Origin: Pseudomonas asuensis
Lineage (GTDB): Bacteria; Pseudomonadota; Gammaproteobacteria; Pseudomonadales; Pseudomonadaceae
Direction of reading: 5' to 3'
Assembly (NCBI RefSeq): GCF_014646755.1
Contig: NZ_BMNW01000009.1
Location: 62,001-126,000, forward strand
Length of the DNA: 64,000 bases
The translations under genes were made by a program, and so were the position numbers. The notes beneath the pieces were generated by a model. The model saw only the letters and a program-made list of their open reading frames with translations. It was not told the origin of the DNA and ran no database searches. How positions within the stretch are numbered: the first letter of the stretch is position 1; every line of letters starts with the position of its first letter. Positions 35,860 through 44,547 of this stretch are shown here, one piece after another.

Positions 35860-36086
35860 ATGCAGGCCCCTATCTGAATTCCTATAAGGGTATGACTGCT
35901 TTTTTGTGATCTTGCTCACTCACTTGCTGACTTCTAGGTCAAATACATTTGCGGACGGCTTGTGATTGAACCGATACCGGTAGGTGCCTCTCTATTGATA
36001 AATGCTCTGTCTGTGTAGCAGCGTGACCACGATGTGTCACTTTCCTGCCTCACTACAGATCGGTTCTAAAGCCTGGAGAGATGACT

Positions 36087-36332
36087 ATGGAACTCCCTGT
36101 AAAAGACCTCACAACCTTATTCGATCAGCTGGGTCTGGATTCAGATCAGGCTAGTATTGATGCCTTCGTTGCAAAGCACTATCCGCTTCCCGATGACGTC
36201 AAGATTTCCGAAGCTCCTTTCTGGACACCCAGCCAGGCGGCCTTCCTAAAAGAGGAAATCATGAATGATGCTGAGTGGGAGCCGATTGTCGACGAGCTCA
36301 ACGTGCTGTTACACCAGAACAAGGCCTCTTAG
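36087..36332 (+). CDS. DUF2789 family protein
   Basis: An 81-residue protein matching DUF2789 (LTTLFDQLGLDSDQASIDAF, FWTPSQAAFLKEEI, ADAEWEPIVDELNVLL-like end). Small, acidic, helical, of unknown function and common in pseudomonads. The ATG at 36087 is chosen over 36081 because GGAG at 36075 then has normal spacing. Followed by a perfect palindromic terminator. Confidence 0.85.
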   Translation: MELPVKDLTTLFDQLGLDSDQASIDAFVAKHYPLPDDVKISEAPFWTPSQAAFLKEEIMNDAEWEPIVDELNVLLHQNKAS

Positions 36333-36358
36333 GCTATTTGACGTGCAGCAAAGCCATT

Positions 36359-36384
36359 AAGCGGTGGGTTTAAACCCACCGCTT
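36359..36384. terminator. Perfect palindromic hairpin between convergent genes
   Basis: AAGCGGTGGGTTT and its complement form a 26-base perfect palindrome centred on the PmeI-type GTTTAAAC. It lies between the DUF2789 and DUF2171 genes. CAGCAAAGC upstream can pair alternatively with GCTTTGCTG on the right. Confidence 0.75.
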
Positions 36385-36402
36385 TGCTGTGTAGGCCTTA
36401 AC

Positions 36403-36639
36403 TCATCCAGTTTGCCAGTCCCGCTGTGCTTCCTCGCAAGTTCTGGCCAAACGGACAGTAGCGCCTTCCACGCTTTCTACCCATTCCAGTGGAATCAGGT
36501 GATATTGCCCTTGAGCATCTGGATCACTTCGTTCCAGCTTAAGCTTGTTGCGATCTACAATGTCGTAGACCTTGCCAACATGCTCACCATCGGAGCCTAG
36601 GACATCGGCTTGAACAGGGATTTTTTCGACATCAACCAT
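36403..36639 (-). CDS. DUF2171 family protein (PRC-barrel-like)
   Basis: A 78-residue protein with the DUF2171 pattern: ADVLGSDGEHVGKVYDIVDRNKLKL (as ADVLGSDGEHVGKVYD), then YHLIPLEWVESVEGATVRL. This forms a small beta-barrel related to PRC domains. Function unknown; such proteins often accompany general-stress genes. A GGAGAAG site precedes the ATG. Confidence 0.85.
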   Translation of the reverse strand: MVDVEKIPVQADVLGSDGEHVGKVYDIVDRNKLKLERSDPDAQGQYHLIPLEWVESVEGATVRLARTCEEAQRDWQTG

Positions 36640-36865
36640 CGAGACTTCTCCAGCAGATAGAACAAAAGGATTCTGTAAGTTGTGTGCTTAAGATCCAGCC
36701 GCTTATTCAGAGGTTTGTTAAATGGCTAACGTTCTGGTTGAGCGACAAGAGGCGTTTTGTGCTCTTCTGATGGAGTAGGAGAACTACCCTATGGCAATCG
36801 CTCTCTGACTGACAGGCAGCCGTGTTTAAGGCTGCATTGGCTAAACCTGTTAAGGAGCAAAGGTG

Positions 36866-37579
36866 ATGATCGAGTTATATGGTATGGGCAGCCCCAATGT
36901 CCTGAAAGTTGTGTTGATGCTGGAAGAGCTGCAACTGGCTTACCGCTTCAAGCATATACACGTCTGGAAGGGCGAACAGTTTACGGATTCCTTCAAGGCC
37001 CTTAATCCGAACAGCAAAGTCCCTGTGTTGATCGATCCTGATGGGCCAAGCGGGGAGCCTTATCGTGTATTCGAGTCAGGTGCGATTCTGCAGTACCTGG
37101 CCGAGAAGAGTGGCAAGTTCCTTCCTGCAAATGGCACGGAACGTTACGACGTCATGCAGTGGCTGATGATCCAGTTGACCGGAATCGGACCCATGTTTGG
37201 TCAGTATGTCCACTTTACGCGCTTCGAGCCTGAGGTCTCCGCCTACGCCCGCTCGCGGTACACCACCGAAGTATTGCGTCTGGTTGAATTGGTCGACCAG
37301 CGCCTGGCTACTCATGCTTATCTAGGAGGGGACACATATTCAATTGCTGATATCGCAACGTATCCCTGGATGGCAATCCTGGAATTTCTGGGCTTGCCTC
37401 ACGAGCGCTATACCCATTTGACGCGCTGGTTAGGCGATATTTCAAAGCGACCCGCCGCGATTCGTCTGGTCGAAATGACTAAAGAGATCCAAGCGGAAGG
37501 GGCTGCATCCCGCTCAGAGGCTACACCAGATGACTACGATCGCATGTTCGGTCGTGGCCAATATGCTCGGGCGCTGTAA
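36866..37579 (+). CDS. Glutathione S-transferase, YghU/YfcG-like
   Basis: A 237-residue GST with an N-terminal thioredoxin-like domain (residues 1-90) and a helical C-terminal domain. MIELYGMGSPNVLKVVLMLE gives the first strand-helix; PNSKVPVLID has the cis-proline and FESGAILQYLAEK binds the gamma-glutamyl part. The C-terminal domain has YSIADIATYPW with the structural N-capping box. The form resembles the nu-class YghU/YfcG group, which has disulfide-bond reductase activity with glutathione. The ATG at 36866 follows AAGGAG. Stand-alone gene. Confidence 0.87.
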   Translation: MIELYGMGSPNVLKVVLMLEELQLAYRFKHIHVWKGEQFTDSFKALNPNSKVPVLIDPDGPSGEPYRVFESGAILQYLAEKSGKFLPANGTERYDVMQWLMIQLTGIGPMFGQYVHFTRFEPEVSAYARSRYTTEVLRLVELVDQRLATHAYLGGDTYSIADIATYPWMAILEFLGLPHERYTHLTRWLGDISKRPAAIRLVEMTKEIQAEGAASRSEATPDDYDRMFGRGQYARAL

Positions 37580-37606
37580 CACATAGAGAAGGCATGGACG
37601 CCTGAT

Positions 37607-38398
37607 TCAGGAATCTACCAGCTCTTTTAGAAAACAGGTCAATGCATGGCCTGGATCGTCATGGTCTGACGAAATCATACGAATGCCCCATTGGCTTAGA
37701 ATTTCTTCCTGTACCGGGTTGGGCATATGGGAGAACACATAGGAGATGGGTCTAACGCCGGAGGGCTCATACTTGCTCCACATTTTTGAAAGCTTGTGGA
37801 AGAGCAATCGGATATTGGTATCCGAAAGGCTGTAGCCGATGAACAGGACGGCCTTGCTCAAGGTGTCGGCTCTTAACTTGATGTCCAGCGGCGTCTCGAA
37901 CTGGAGCCGTTCGTAGTAACTGGTTTCAGCCAGGACGATTGAGGAGTCGTCGTCAAAGTCACCGTGGAATTTGATGATCTGTCGGATATTGTCCTGTGCC
38001 TTTGCTAAATCACTGGCATTGGCAATCTTGACGTACTCTCTCTGGTAGGCGTCATGGGCATACTCCAGCCAGCGGTCGTAGTTAGTGGTGTAAATTGCAG
38101 AAAATTTACCTTGTACGATCAGGCGGTGTATTTGCGAGGTAGTGATATCAATGTTCTGGTGCCACTCTCGATCCATCCAGCTTCTGAGCGCACCGATATT
38201 GCCTTTCTTGATGCGGTAATACTCAGCCAGAGCAAGAAAGTTGCCGTAGGTGTCAAAGACGTCAGGGTCATAGTCGAGCTGAACAGCAATCTCGTCAATC
38301 AACTGTTTCCAGGGCGGTAACCCGAGATTGGCCGATACGCCAGCGCCCACGAACAGGATCAGCCGGTTGTTACGATAGGCATCCCTAAGGGTTTCCAT
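37607..38398 (-). CDS. SIR2-domain protein, probable NAD-consuming defence effector
   Basis: A 263-residue protein made of one SIR2-like domain. NAD-binding and catalytic motifs are complete: [15 protein letters not shown] (G18-A19-G20), TTNYDRWLE with the catalytic Asn106, KFHGD with His145, and [11 protein letters not shown] (about 187-197). SIR2 domains of this divergent type, unlike deacetylase sirtuins, lack the zinc ribbon and act as NADases in several anti-phage systems; this one also has no zinc cysteines. The ATG at 38398 lies one base after the stop of the HAM1-like gene, with GAGGGG before it, so the two are translationally coupled. I infer that the HAM1-like partner controls this effector. 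Confidence 0.85.
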   Translation of the reverse strand: METLRDAYRNNRLILFVGAGVSANLGLPPWKQLIDEIAVQLDYDPDVFDTYGNFLALAEYYRIKKGNIGALRSWMDREWHQNIDITTSQIHRLIVQGKFSAIYTTNYDRWLEYAHDAYQREYVKIANASDLAKAQDNIRQIIKFHGDFDDDSSIVLAETSYYERLQFETPLDIKLRADTLSKAVLFIGYSLSDTNIRLLFHKLSKMWSKYEPSGVRPISYVFSHMPNPVQEEILSQWGIRMISSDHDDPGHALTCFLKELVDS

Positions 38399-38399
38399 T

Positions 38400-38948
38400 T
38401 CAATGCCCCTCGATAAAGCTGACAAACTTCTCTAGTGCCTGTCTTCGCATGGAATACTCATGCTTACGCGGACCTAGTTGGGCAAAGGTTTGATCAAGCC
38501 CATTGGGCATAAATACGCAATCCCATTCAAAACTGCTATCGCCTGCTGGCTGCTCAGTAATTCGCCCAGGGACCGCACCTTCAAAAAAGTACTTCTTACG
38601 ACCATCGCAGTAGCCAATCAGCGTCTTGGCCACGGCTGAAGGATCGTCGAGATGGCCTATGATGGAGGAGAAACGCTCCGCCAGTAGTTTGTCCCAGAAG
38701 AGCTGTGTAAGGCCCGCTGGAAAATTATTCAGGCTTTTGATGTAGAGCCCGGTATGTTCCACGAAAACCGGTTTGCCGACCAGCCGAAAAGCTTTGAGCA
38801 GTTTGTCACTAACCAGTTGGCACACGTCTTCGGTTTGTAGCTCATCGATTTTGATCTGATAGGGAATAATTTCGATGCGTGTGCTGGCGAGCAGGCTGGA
38901 GACCTCCTCAATCTTGCGTGTATTGCTGGAAATGAATCGAATTTTCAT
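38400..38948 (-). CDS. HAM1/ITPase-like protein with altered catalytic residue, probable nucleotide sensor
   Basis: A 182-residue protein of the RdgB/HAM1/ITPA family of noncanonical purine NTP pyrophosphatases. The start [15 protein letters not shown] (S8-N9, K12) binds triphosphate in the family, and the helix with K49 and K52 also aligns. The base-recognition motif F140-E-W142-D143 and S166-M-R168 are kept, much as in human ITPA (FGWD, SHR). The usual catalytic segment E-D-T/S is here V63-E64-H65-T66, so the general-base Asp is replaced by His, and H of SHR by Met167. It therefore probably binds inosine-type nucleotides but hydrolyses them poorly or not at all. Start ATG 38948 has GCAGGT upstream. 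It forms an operon with the SIR2 gene. Confidence 0.85.
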   Translation of the reverse strand: MKIRFISSNTRKIEEVSSLLASTRIEIIPYQIKIDELQTEDVCQLVSDKLLKAFRLVGKPVFVEHTGLYIKSLNNFPAGLTQLFWDKLLAERFSSIIGHLDDPSAVAKTLIGYCDGRKKYFFEGAVPGRITEQPAGDSSFEWDCVFMPNGLDQTFAQLGPRKHEYSMRRQALEKFVSFIEGH

Positions 38949-39072
38949 GGCAGACCTGCAACGGCATGACGATTCCCTTGGGCAGTTCACTATTCCTGTG
39001 ATTTAGAGGGAAATTCCTTGCTGTGGGTTCGCATTGGCAAGGGCCGGTGGTCGGCAGAGGGCGGCCAACTAG

Positions 39073-39816
39073 TCACTTTTCAATCAGGTGTTGCAGGGCA
39101 AGTGCGTTCGGTACGGCTGCGCCACTGGCTGTATTGTCGAAAATACACCACGTGGAGACGCCTTTTTGCTGATGGTTAGTGAGGGCTTGGGCCATTGTCT
39201 CAAGTGCGTCATGGGCATACGAGGAGTGATAGATCGTTGGCGAGCCATGCAGACGATAGTAGGCAATGCCAGGCCAGGCACTTGGCTTATCGCCGCCTGC
39301 CAGCGGTGAGGGATCAGCCGCTACCTGGCCGATTTGATGTGTGATCAATATGGCTTGCGCTTCGTCTTGCAGCCAGCTGGGATGACGTGGTTCTAGGACG
39401 GCTGGCCCGTTATAACGCGCTCTGAAGTCGTCTAGAAACGCATCGGCAACTTCGGCGTTAAAGGCCAGGGAAGGAGGAAGCTGAATCAGCAGACAGCCTA
39501 GCTTTTCGCCAAGGTGCCCACATTCTGACAAGAAGCCGTTCAAGAGCCCGCCGCATTGAGCGAGGCGTTGAATATGAGTGATCTGCCTGGGTATTTTAAC
39601 GGCGAAGCGAAAATCTTCTGGGGTCGATTCGGCCCATTTTGCGTAGGTAGCAGGTTGGTGAGAGCGATAAAACGACGAATTGATTTCGACGGCGTTAAAG
39701 CGACCTGCATAACGCTGTAAATGTGTTCCATCTACAGGAAATTCGGGCCACTGAGAACGTGGCAGGCTCCAGCCGGCACAGCCAATATACGAAAATGCAT
39801 TCAAGAACAGCATCAA
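39073..39816 (-). CDS. DUF72 family protein
   Basis: A 247-residue TIM-barrel-like protein of the DUF72 (YecE) family. Signatures are YIGCAGWSLPRSQWP, then FNAVEINSSFYR and FRFAVKIPRQITH, and late AYYRLHGSPTIYHSSYA and WCIFDNTASGAA. Function is unknown; the conserved Glu, His and Asp residues in the barrel suggest an enzyme. It is 124 bases upstream of the HAM1-like gene on the same strand, so cotranscription with the HAM1-SIR2 pair is possible but the family is common elsewhere on its own. Confidence 0.87.
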   Translation of the reverse strand: MMLFLNAFSYIGCAGWSLPRSQWPEFPVDGTHLQRYAGRFNAVEINSSFYRSHQPATYAKWAESTPEDFRFAVKIPRQITHIQRLAQCGGLLNGFLSECGHLGEKLGCLLIQLPPSLAFNAEVADAFLDDFRARYNGPAVLEPRHPSWLQDEAQAILITHQIGQVAADPSPLAGGDKPSAWPGIAYYRLHGSPTIYHSSYAHDALETMAQALTNHQQKGVSTWCIFDNTASGAAVPNALALQHLIEK

Positions 39817-39865
39817 CCTGTAGTGTCTGATCTGTATTTGACTGGTGAATCAGTTGATCGATCCT

Positions 39866-39890
39866 GCCGCTCTGCATGAAGCAGAGCGGC
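39866..39890. terminator. Hairpin downstream of the NTF2-like gene
   Basis: Perfect 10-base arms GCCGCTCTGC / GCAGAGCGGC with an ATGAA loop, nine bases from the stop of the gene at 39899. No T-run. Confidence 0.55.
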
Positions 39891-39898
39891 AATACCTA

Positions 39899-40330
39899 TT
39901 AGAAGCGAAAGGCCTGACGACCAATCAGCAGCCATTTCTCGTCCTGTTTTTGCCAGATCTGGAAGTTTTCAATTTCGGTCGGGGTGAGCTTGCCGCTATT
40001 GATGGCTTGCGCAGAAAAATGATTACGCACCAATGCCACGTCTCCAGACAGGGTGATCTTCTGGTTAAGCATCTTCAGCTCTTTGAAAGCGCTTTTCCCT
40101 GTCTCAATATCTGAAATGAAAGCCTTCTTGTCCTGGATATTGCCACTGGAGTGACCGTATGTGAGGTTCTCTGCCGTCAGAGCGTTCAAGCTGGCAATAT
40201 CTTTGTGCCACATGGCTTGAGTAAGCTTGTCTACGGCCTCGGCTACAGCATTTTCATCTGAGGACGTAGCGGCCATAGCATAGCCAGTGAAAAGGCACAG
40301 CACGCCAGCGATCAGTTTGGTTTTTCGCAT
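39899..40330 (-). CDS. Exported NTF2-like (SnoaL/DUF4440 type) protein
   Basis: A 143-residue protein with a signal peptide (KTKLIAGVLCLFTGYAMA) followed by a compact NTF2-like fold: helix VAEAVDKLTQAMWHKD, strand region LTYGHSSGNIQDKKAFI, then VALVRNHFSAQA and the closing FQIWQKQDEKWLLIGRQAFRF. In this fold the pocket binds small ligands or the domain serves as a cyclase or isomerase; no specific role is evident. Start ATG 40330 has AAGGAA at normal distance, better than the ATG at 40336. Stand-alone. Confidence 0.8.
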   Translation of the reverse strand: MRKTKLIAGVLCLFTGYAMAATSSDENAVAEAVDKLTQAMWHKDIASLNALTAENLTYGHSSGNIQDKKAFISDIETGKSAFKELKMLNQKITLSGDVALVRNHFSAQAINSGKLTPTEIENFQIWQKQDEKWLLIGRQAFRF

Positions 40331-40536
40331 GAGCATTTCCTTGTTGTTGTAAGCGATGCGGGGTCAAGACAGTTGCACAGGCGGCTACGGAAAAATTATT
40401 GATTCGTGAGTCGTCATACAACTTGGTTGTTTGTAGACGTTTCAAGAGAAGGCGTCAATCTGCCGTGTGGTTGCTTGGAGAAAGGGTATGCGCTGCTCGA
40501 GGGCTAGACCTCCCAACAAGCAGCGAGGCGGGATAT

Positions 40537-41151
40537 TTAAGCGTGTAGCGAGAGAAAGTCTTTCCAGGCAGAAGGAACATTATTGAGTTGCAGATACTGA
40601 AGGCGCTCGCTTTCATCCAAGCGGCTCCAATACGGCGTCCAGTGCTGACTCCACCAAAATGCCAACTCACCTTGCAGTGTCTCCATGCAGCTTACATCTA
40701 CCGATGGAAACGCCTGCCAAGGGGCGGGAGGTGCTATTTTCTGAGCATGGATCGAGGCTAGGAGGGCAGGCGAATCTGTAACCAGATTGAGCAGTACACC
40801 GCCAAACTCGCATTGCATGCGCAGTATCAATTTCTCGCCTGCATCGTTGCGGTAAAGCGTCTGCTCGGGCGTGCTCGACACAGGCGTAAAGCCCAGTTTC
40901 ATCAGCGAAGCCCCCAGCCCCATTTTGCCTTGGTGGCAACTCATGACCTGTAGCTGATAGGCCCGGATCCCAAGCGCTTCAAGACTTTCTGCTCCTTCCT
41001 GATCAATGTTGAGAGGCGGGTGATCAAACAAAGGAAATTCGGTGCCCAATTGTTCAAGCTGGCGATCGATGTCTTCGAAGGTGCGCTTGGAGACCAGACG
41101 CTTTAGCAAGAGGAGAAAACCGGTACCGTGGAGCTGAGGGTGCGATGTCAT
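40537..41151 (-). CDS. Hypothetical protein, 204 residues
   Basis: Cytosolic, no signal or membrane segment, unrecognised. It opens with MTSHPQLHGTGFLLLLKRLV and has a two-part look: FEDIDRQLEQLGTEFPLFDHP, then QVMSCHQGKMGLGASLMKLGF and a beta-rich middle (YRNDAGEKLILRMQCEF). It ends in a Trp-rich helical part (ELAFWWSQHWTPYWSRL). ATG 41151 follows a perfect AGGAGG, so the extension to 41217 is rejected. Codon use is normal, so I consider it a genuine gene. Confidence 0.6.
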   Translation of the reverse strand: MTSHPQLHGTGFLLLLKRLVSKRTFEDIDRQLEQLGTEFPLFDHPPLNIDQEGAESLEALGIRAYQLQVMSCHQGKMGLGASLMKLGFTPVSSTPEQTLYRNDAGEKLILRMQCEFGGVLLNLVTDSPALLASIHAQKIAPPAPWQAFPSVDVSCMETLQGELAFWWSQHWTPYWSRLDESERLQYLQLNNVPSAWKDFLSLHA

Positions 41152-41332
41152 GGGGGCCTCCTGGCGCGCGTCTGGACTATATGGTCTTAAGACCTGAAAC
41201 GGACCGTTTTGCTTCAAGGCCAGTAAAGAAATTTCCAGCGGCGCGAAACGGATAGCAGGACGGCTGCTCTAGCCGAACTGTGCATATTCAACATAACCGC
41301 ATCATATGACTGAAGCATGAATCGGTCGGTCA

Positions 41333-41752
41333 TTACAGCGGGACGTATTCCAAGGCAATTAGGGGCTTGTTCTGCCGGTAGCGCTGGAATTTATCGATGA
41401 GCGATTCCGGTAGGGCAGGATCTGCTTGAAAGCCGCTGGCCTGGTATAAGGGCATCAGTTCGGGATGGCAGAATAGCCACACCGGAGACTGCGTATGGTG
41501 AACGGCAAGATTGAGCAGTCTTCCTGCAATGCCCTGACCGCGCTCCGGGTGAGCTACGAAGAGTCCCGTTAGCCAGTAACCGTGCTCTACAGGGCTAAGG
41601 TTCAAGGCGCCCAGGATTTCCTGCCGTCTGGCTACCCAGTAGTGCACGCCATCTCCCTTGGCGGTGCGCATGGCGCTGCCGTGAGCACGGTAAAACTTAT
41701 CGATAAGTGGACGACGTTCAGGAGAGAGTAGTTTGTACTGCAGTTCGCTCAT
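41333..41752 (-). CDS. GNAT family N-acetyltransferase
   Basis: A 139-residue single-domain GNAT protein. The acetyl-CoA pyrophosphate-binding loop is PERGQGIAGRLL (motif Q/RxxGxG/A, about residues 73-84), preceded by the strand YWLTGLFVAH; a typical fourth strand follows (PVWLFCHPELMPLYQASGF). Substrate is unknown. It starts 23 bases after the small gene at 41776, on the same strand, and may be cotranscribed with it. Confidence 0.83.
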   Translation of the reverse strand: MSELQYKLLSPERRPLIDKFYRAHGSAMRTAKGDGVHYWVARRQEILGALNLSPVEHGYWLTGLFVAHPERGQGIAGRLLNLAVHHTQSPVWLFCHPELMPLYQASGFQADPALPESLIDKFQRYRQNKPLIALEYVPL

Positions 41753-41775
41753 GGCTATTCAGTGGTAGGACGCAT

Positions 41776-41976
41776 TCAGGTTTCAGGTGACTCGCTGGCC
41801 AACTGCTCTAATGCACGCCTTACCATTGCTGCATATTCGGTCGGGCTTAGGCTATACAGCTCGGTAGCTACCCAGGGTAGCCAGCGTGTACCCATTTCAT
41901 TTCGTCTGGCATACAGGCGCTGTGCTTCAGCTGTTGCACGCGCGGCATGTTCTTGATGAAAGTCGGCTCGGCTCAT
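41776..41976 (-). CDS. Hypothetical protein, 66 residues
   Basis: Short basic helical protein (HQEHAARATAEAQRLYARRNE, as HQEHAARATAEAQRLYARR, and YAAMVRRALEQLA). The ATG at 41976 follows AGAGG; an earlier ATG at 42003 is possible. It precedes a GNAT gene on the same strand. No recognised family. Confidence 0.5.
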   Translation of the reverse strand: MSRADFHQEHAARATAEAQRLYARRNEMGTRWLPWVATELYSLSPTEYAAMVRRALEQLASESPET

Positions 41977-42073
41977 GGGAGGCCTCTTGCAAAGAGCTAC
42001 CATGATAAAACCGAACCGACTGGGTGCCTACCTTAACCGGATTAGACGCGATCAATCCCTGGCGGTGTAGCAA

Positions 42074-43669
42074 TCAATCAATGCTTACCCCAAGGAACGC
42101 ATTATGGCCTAGCGGGCTCATCACATAGCCCTGCACATTCTTGCGCATTGGCATAAAAGCCGTGGAGTGGGCGATCGGAGTATTGGGCACCTGCTCCTTC
42201 ATGCGTACCTGCGCCTGACGGTAGAACTCGGTCCGCTCGGCTTGCTCAGAAATACGCTTGCCAGCTTTTACGAGATCATCGTAAGTTTTGTCGCACCACA
42301 TGGAGTAGTTGTTGCTGCCAATGGCATCGCAGCCATAGAGCGTGCCTAGCCAGTTGTCCGGGTCACCGTTATCGCCTGTCCAACCGACCAGGATGGTGTC
42401 CTGTTCGCCGCTTTTCGCGCGCTTCAGGTACTCGCCCCATTCGTATGTCACGATTTCGGCGTTGATACCGATCTTGGCCCAGTCGTTCTGGATCATTTGG
42501 GCCATCAAGCGGGCGTTGGGGTTATAGGGACGTTGTACCGGCATCGCCCAGAGGGTGATTTTGGTGCCTTCTTTAACGCCAGCCTGCTTGAGAAGCTCCT
42601 TTGCCTTAACCGGGTCTCGCGGCAGATCCTTGATCGTTTCGTTATAGGACCATTGACTTGGTGGCATTCCATTGACTGCAAGTTGCCCTGCACCCTGAAA
42701 GACAGCATCAATAATGTTTTGCTTGTTGATTGCCATGTCGAGCGCCTGACGCACTTCCAGCTTGTCCAGCGGCGGATGCTGAACGTTGTAACCGAGGTAG
42801 CCGATGTTATAACCAGGGCTGCTCATGACCCTCAGATTATTATCTTTCTCAAGCGAGGCAATATCTGCGGGGTTAGGGTAAACACTGACATGGCACTCAC
42901 CGGCTCGCAATTTTTGAGCGCGTACGGCCGAGTCGGTATTGATGGAGAAAATCAGGTTGTCGAGTTTAACCTGCCCCGGTTGCCAATAGTCCTTGTTGCC
43001 CTTGAAGCGGATCATGGCGTCTTTCTGGTAACGGCTAAAAACAAAGGGGCCAGTGCCAATGGGCTTTTGGTTGATCTGTTCAGCCTTGCCCGCCTTGAGC
43101 AACTGGTCGGCATATTCTGCCGAATGAATACCCGCAAAACGCATTGCCAAGTTTTGTACGAAGGCAGCGTCACGTTCGTTCAGTGTGAAGCGAACCGTAT
43201 GCTCGTCCACCTTTTCGACCCGAGCAATATTCTTGTCCAGGCTCATGCCCGTAAAATAGGGGAATTCACTGGGGTACGCCTTACGGAACGGGTGCTCCTT
43301 GTCCAACATACGCTGGAAGGTGAATACCACATCGTCGGCATTGAAGTTACGGGTTGGCTTGAAATAGTCCGTCGTATGGAATTTCACACCTTGCCGTAGA
43401 AAGAAGGTGTAAGTCTTGCCGTCTTCGCTGATATCCCAACGCTCTGCAAGCGCAGGAATGGCTTTGGTGCCGCCTCGCTCGAACTCGGCAAGCCTGTTGA
43501 AGATCGTACTGGCCGTCGCATCATGGTCGGTTCCTGCCGTATAAAGGCCAGGGTCGAACCCTGCCGGACTGCCTTCCGAACAATAAACCAGGTTACTTGC
43601 AGCCTGAGCGGATAAAACGTTGAACACGCAACCAGCCGTGACCAACGCTGTAAAAAGCGTTTTGAACAT
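42074..43669 (-). CDS. Periplasmic dipeptide/oligopeptide-binding protein (DppA-like)
   Basis: A 531-residue ABC-transporter substrate-binding protein of family 5. The signal peptide ends about residue 24 (LSAQAA); the mature start SNLVYCSEGSPAGFDPGLYT matches DppA-type proteins. The signature RNFNADDVVFTFQRMLD and the late GWTGDNGDPDNWLGTLYGCD are conserved. It captures dipeptides or related compounds and passes them to a membrane permease. No permease or ATPase genes are adjacent, so it must share a transporter encoded elsewhere. Stand-alone gene. Confidence 0.9.
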   Translation of the reverse strand: MFKTLFTALVTAGCVFNVLSAQAASNLVYCSEGSPAGFDPGLYTAGTDHDATASTIFNRLAEFERGGTKAIPALAERWDISEDGKTYTFFLRQGVKFHTTDYFKPTRNFNADDVVFTFQRMLDKEHPFRKAYPSEFPYFTGMSLDKNIARVEKVDEHTVRFTLNERDAAFVQNLAMRFAGIHSAEYADQLLKAGKAEQINQKPIGTGPFVFSRYQKDAMIRFKGNKDYWQPGQVKLDNLIFSINTDSAVRAQKLRAGECHVSVYPNPADIASLEKDNNLRVMSSPGYNIGYLGYNVQHPPLDKLEVRQALDMAINKQNIIDAVFQGAGQLAVNGMPPSQWSYNETIKDLPRDPVKAKELLKQAGVKEGTKITLWAMPVQRPYNPNARLMAQMIQNDWAKIGINAEIVTYEWGEYLKRAKSGEQDTILVGWTGDNGDPDNWLGTLYGCDAIGSNNYSMWCDKTYDDLVKAGKRISEQAERTEFYRQAQVRMKEQVPNTPIAHSTAFMPMRKNVQGYVMSPLGHNAFLGVSID

Positions 43670-43772
43670 GAGCCGTTTCCTTAAAGCGTGAGGTTCAGCG
43701 AAACGAGTACGCTACCGTGGCTCAGGATTACCGGCAGGATTTAAATGAAAGCAGATGTTTCTGGATACAGAA

Positions 43773-44279
43773 TCAGGCGAGCGGTTTGCTCAGCTTGATT
43801 TCAACCAAGTCAGCTCCGGCTCTTGAAATCGTTTTCTTGGTATCTGTTACATCGAAACCATGCTGTTGATAAAAAGCCAGGGCAGCAACATTGTCCTGCA
43901 ATACCCAGAGGAAGACTTGAGCCACCGGGGGGTGACTCAAAGTAGAAAAGTAGTGGTTGAGCAATGCTGTGCCAACGCCGGTACGGTAGTGCTGGGGCGC
44001 TACATAAATGGCGTGGATCTCTCGCCTGGAGGCGTTTTCAGGCACATCACGATCTTCACCACAGGCGATCCAGCCCAGTGCTGCTCCATTGCGCTCAGCA
44101 ACCCAAACCTCTGCGTTATCTGCCTCTAATTTTGACTGCCAGTAAGCGCGTCTGGGTTCGTGTTGAAGGCTATCTAGTAGCGCTTGCGGAACGATGCCTC
44201 GGTAAGCGGTGCGCCACGATTCGACATGGATCGTAGCAATCGCTGCGGCATCTCCCGGCGTAGCTGCTCGTACGTTCAT
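43773..44279 (-). CDS. GNAT family N-acetyltransferase
   Basis: A 168-residue GNAT protein starting MNVRAATPGDAAAIATIHVE. The acetyl-CoA loop QHYRTGVGTALLNH (about residues 96-109) follows strand REIHAIYVAP, then FLWVLQDNVAALAFYQQHGF, the usual Tyr-containing C-terminal part. The start ATG 44279 follows AGGAGAG; an extension to 44321 lacks a site. Substrate unknown. Confidence 0.85.
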   Translation of the reverse strand: MNVRAATPGDAAAIATIHVESWRTAYRGIVPQALLDSLQHEPRRAYWQSKLEADNAEVWVAERNGAALGWIACGEDRDVPENASRREIHAIYVAPQHYRTGVGTALLNHYFSTLSHPPVAQVFLWVLQDNVAALAFYQQHGFDVTDTKKTISRAGADLVEIKLSKPLA

Positions 44280-44547
44280 CAGGCTCTCCTGTAGCAGGGC
44301 CAGTACCTTTTCCTCATTCAAGCCTAGTGCATTTTTTGGCCAGGTTATAGTATCGCAAGGCCCGATCCAGACGGGTTTTCTTACACTTATAACTGAATGG
44401 CCGCATGGCCCGCGCTAATCTTCTCAAGCTGAATCTTCAATGCTCGCCTGCCATTTTGAAACTACGCTGTCTTCGGTATAACGCAATCCTTCTAATGGAT
44501 ACGTCGCGGTTGTATGGAACAAGAGTCAATAGGGAGAGTAAGCATTA

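Noticed and set aside
38949-39072. A third gene (such as a deaminase) upstream of the HAM1-SIR2 pair
   Set aside because: Only 124 bases lie between the HAM1-like gene and DUF72, too short for such a gene, and no fragment of one was seen in any frame.
42497-43399. A 300-codon open frame antisense to the dipeptide-binding protein gene
   Set aside because: The opposite strand encodes a clear full-length DppA-like protein; the antisense product matches no family and has no ribosome-binding site.
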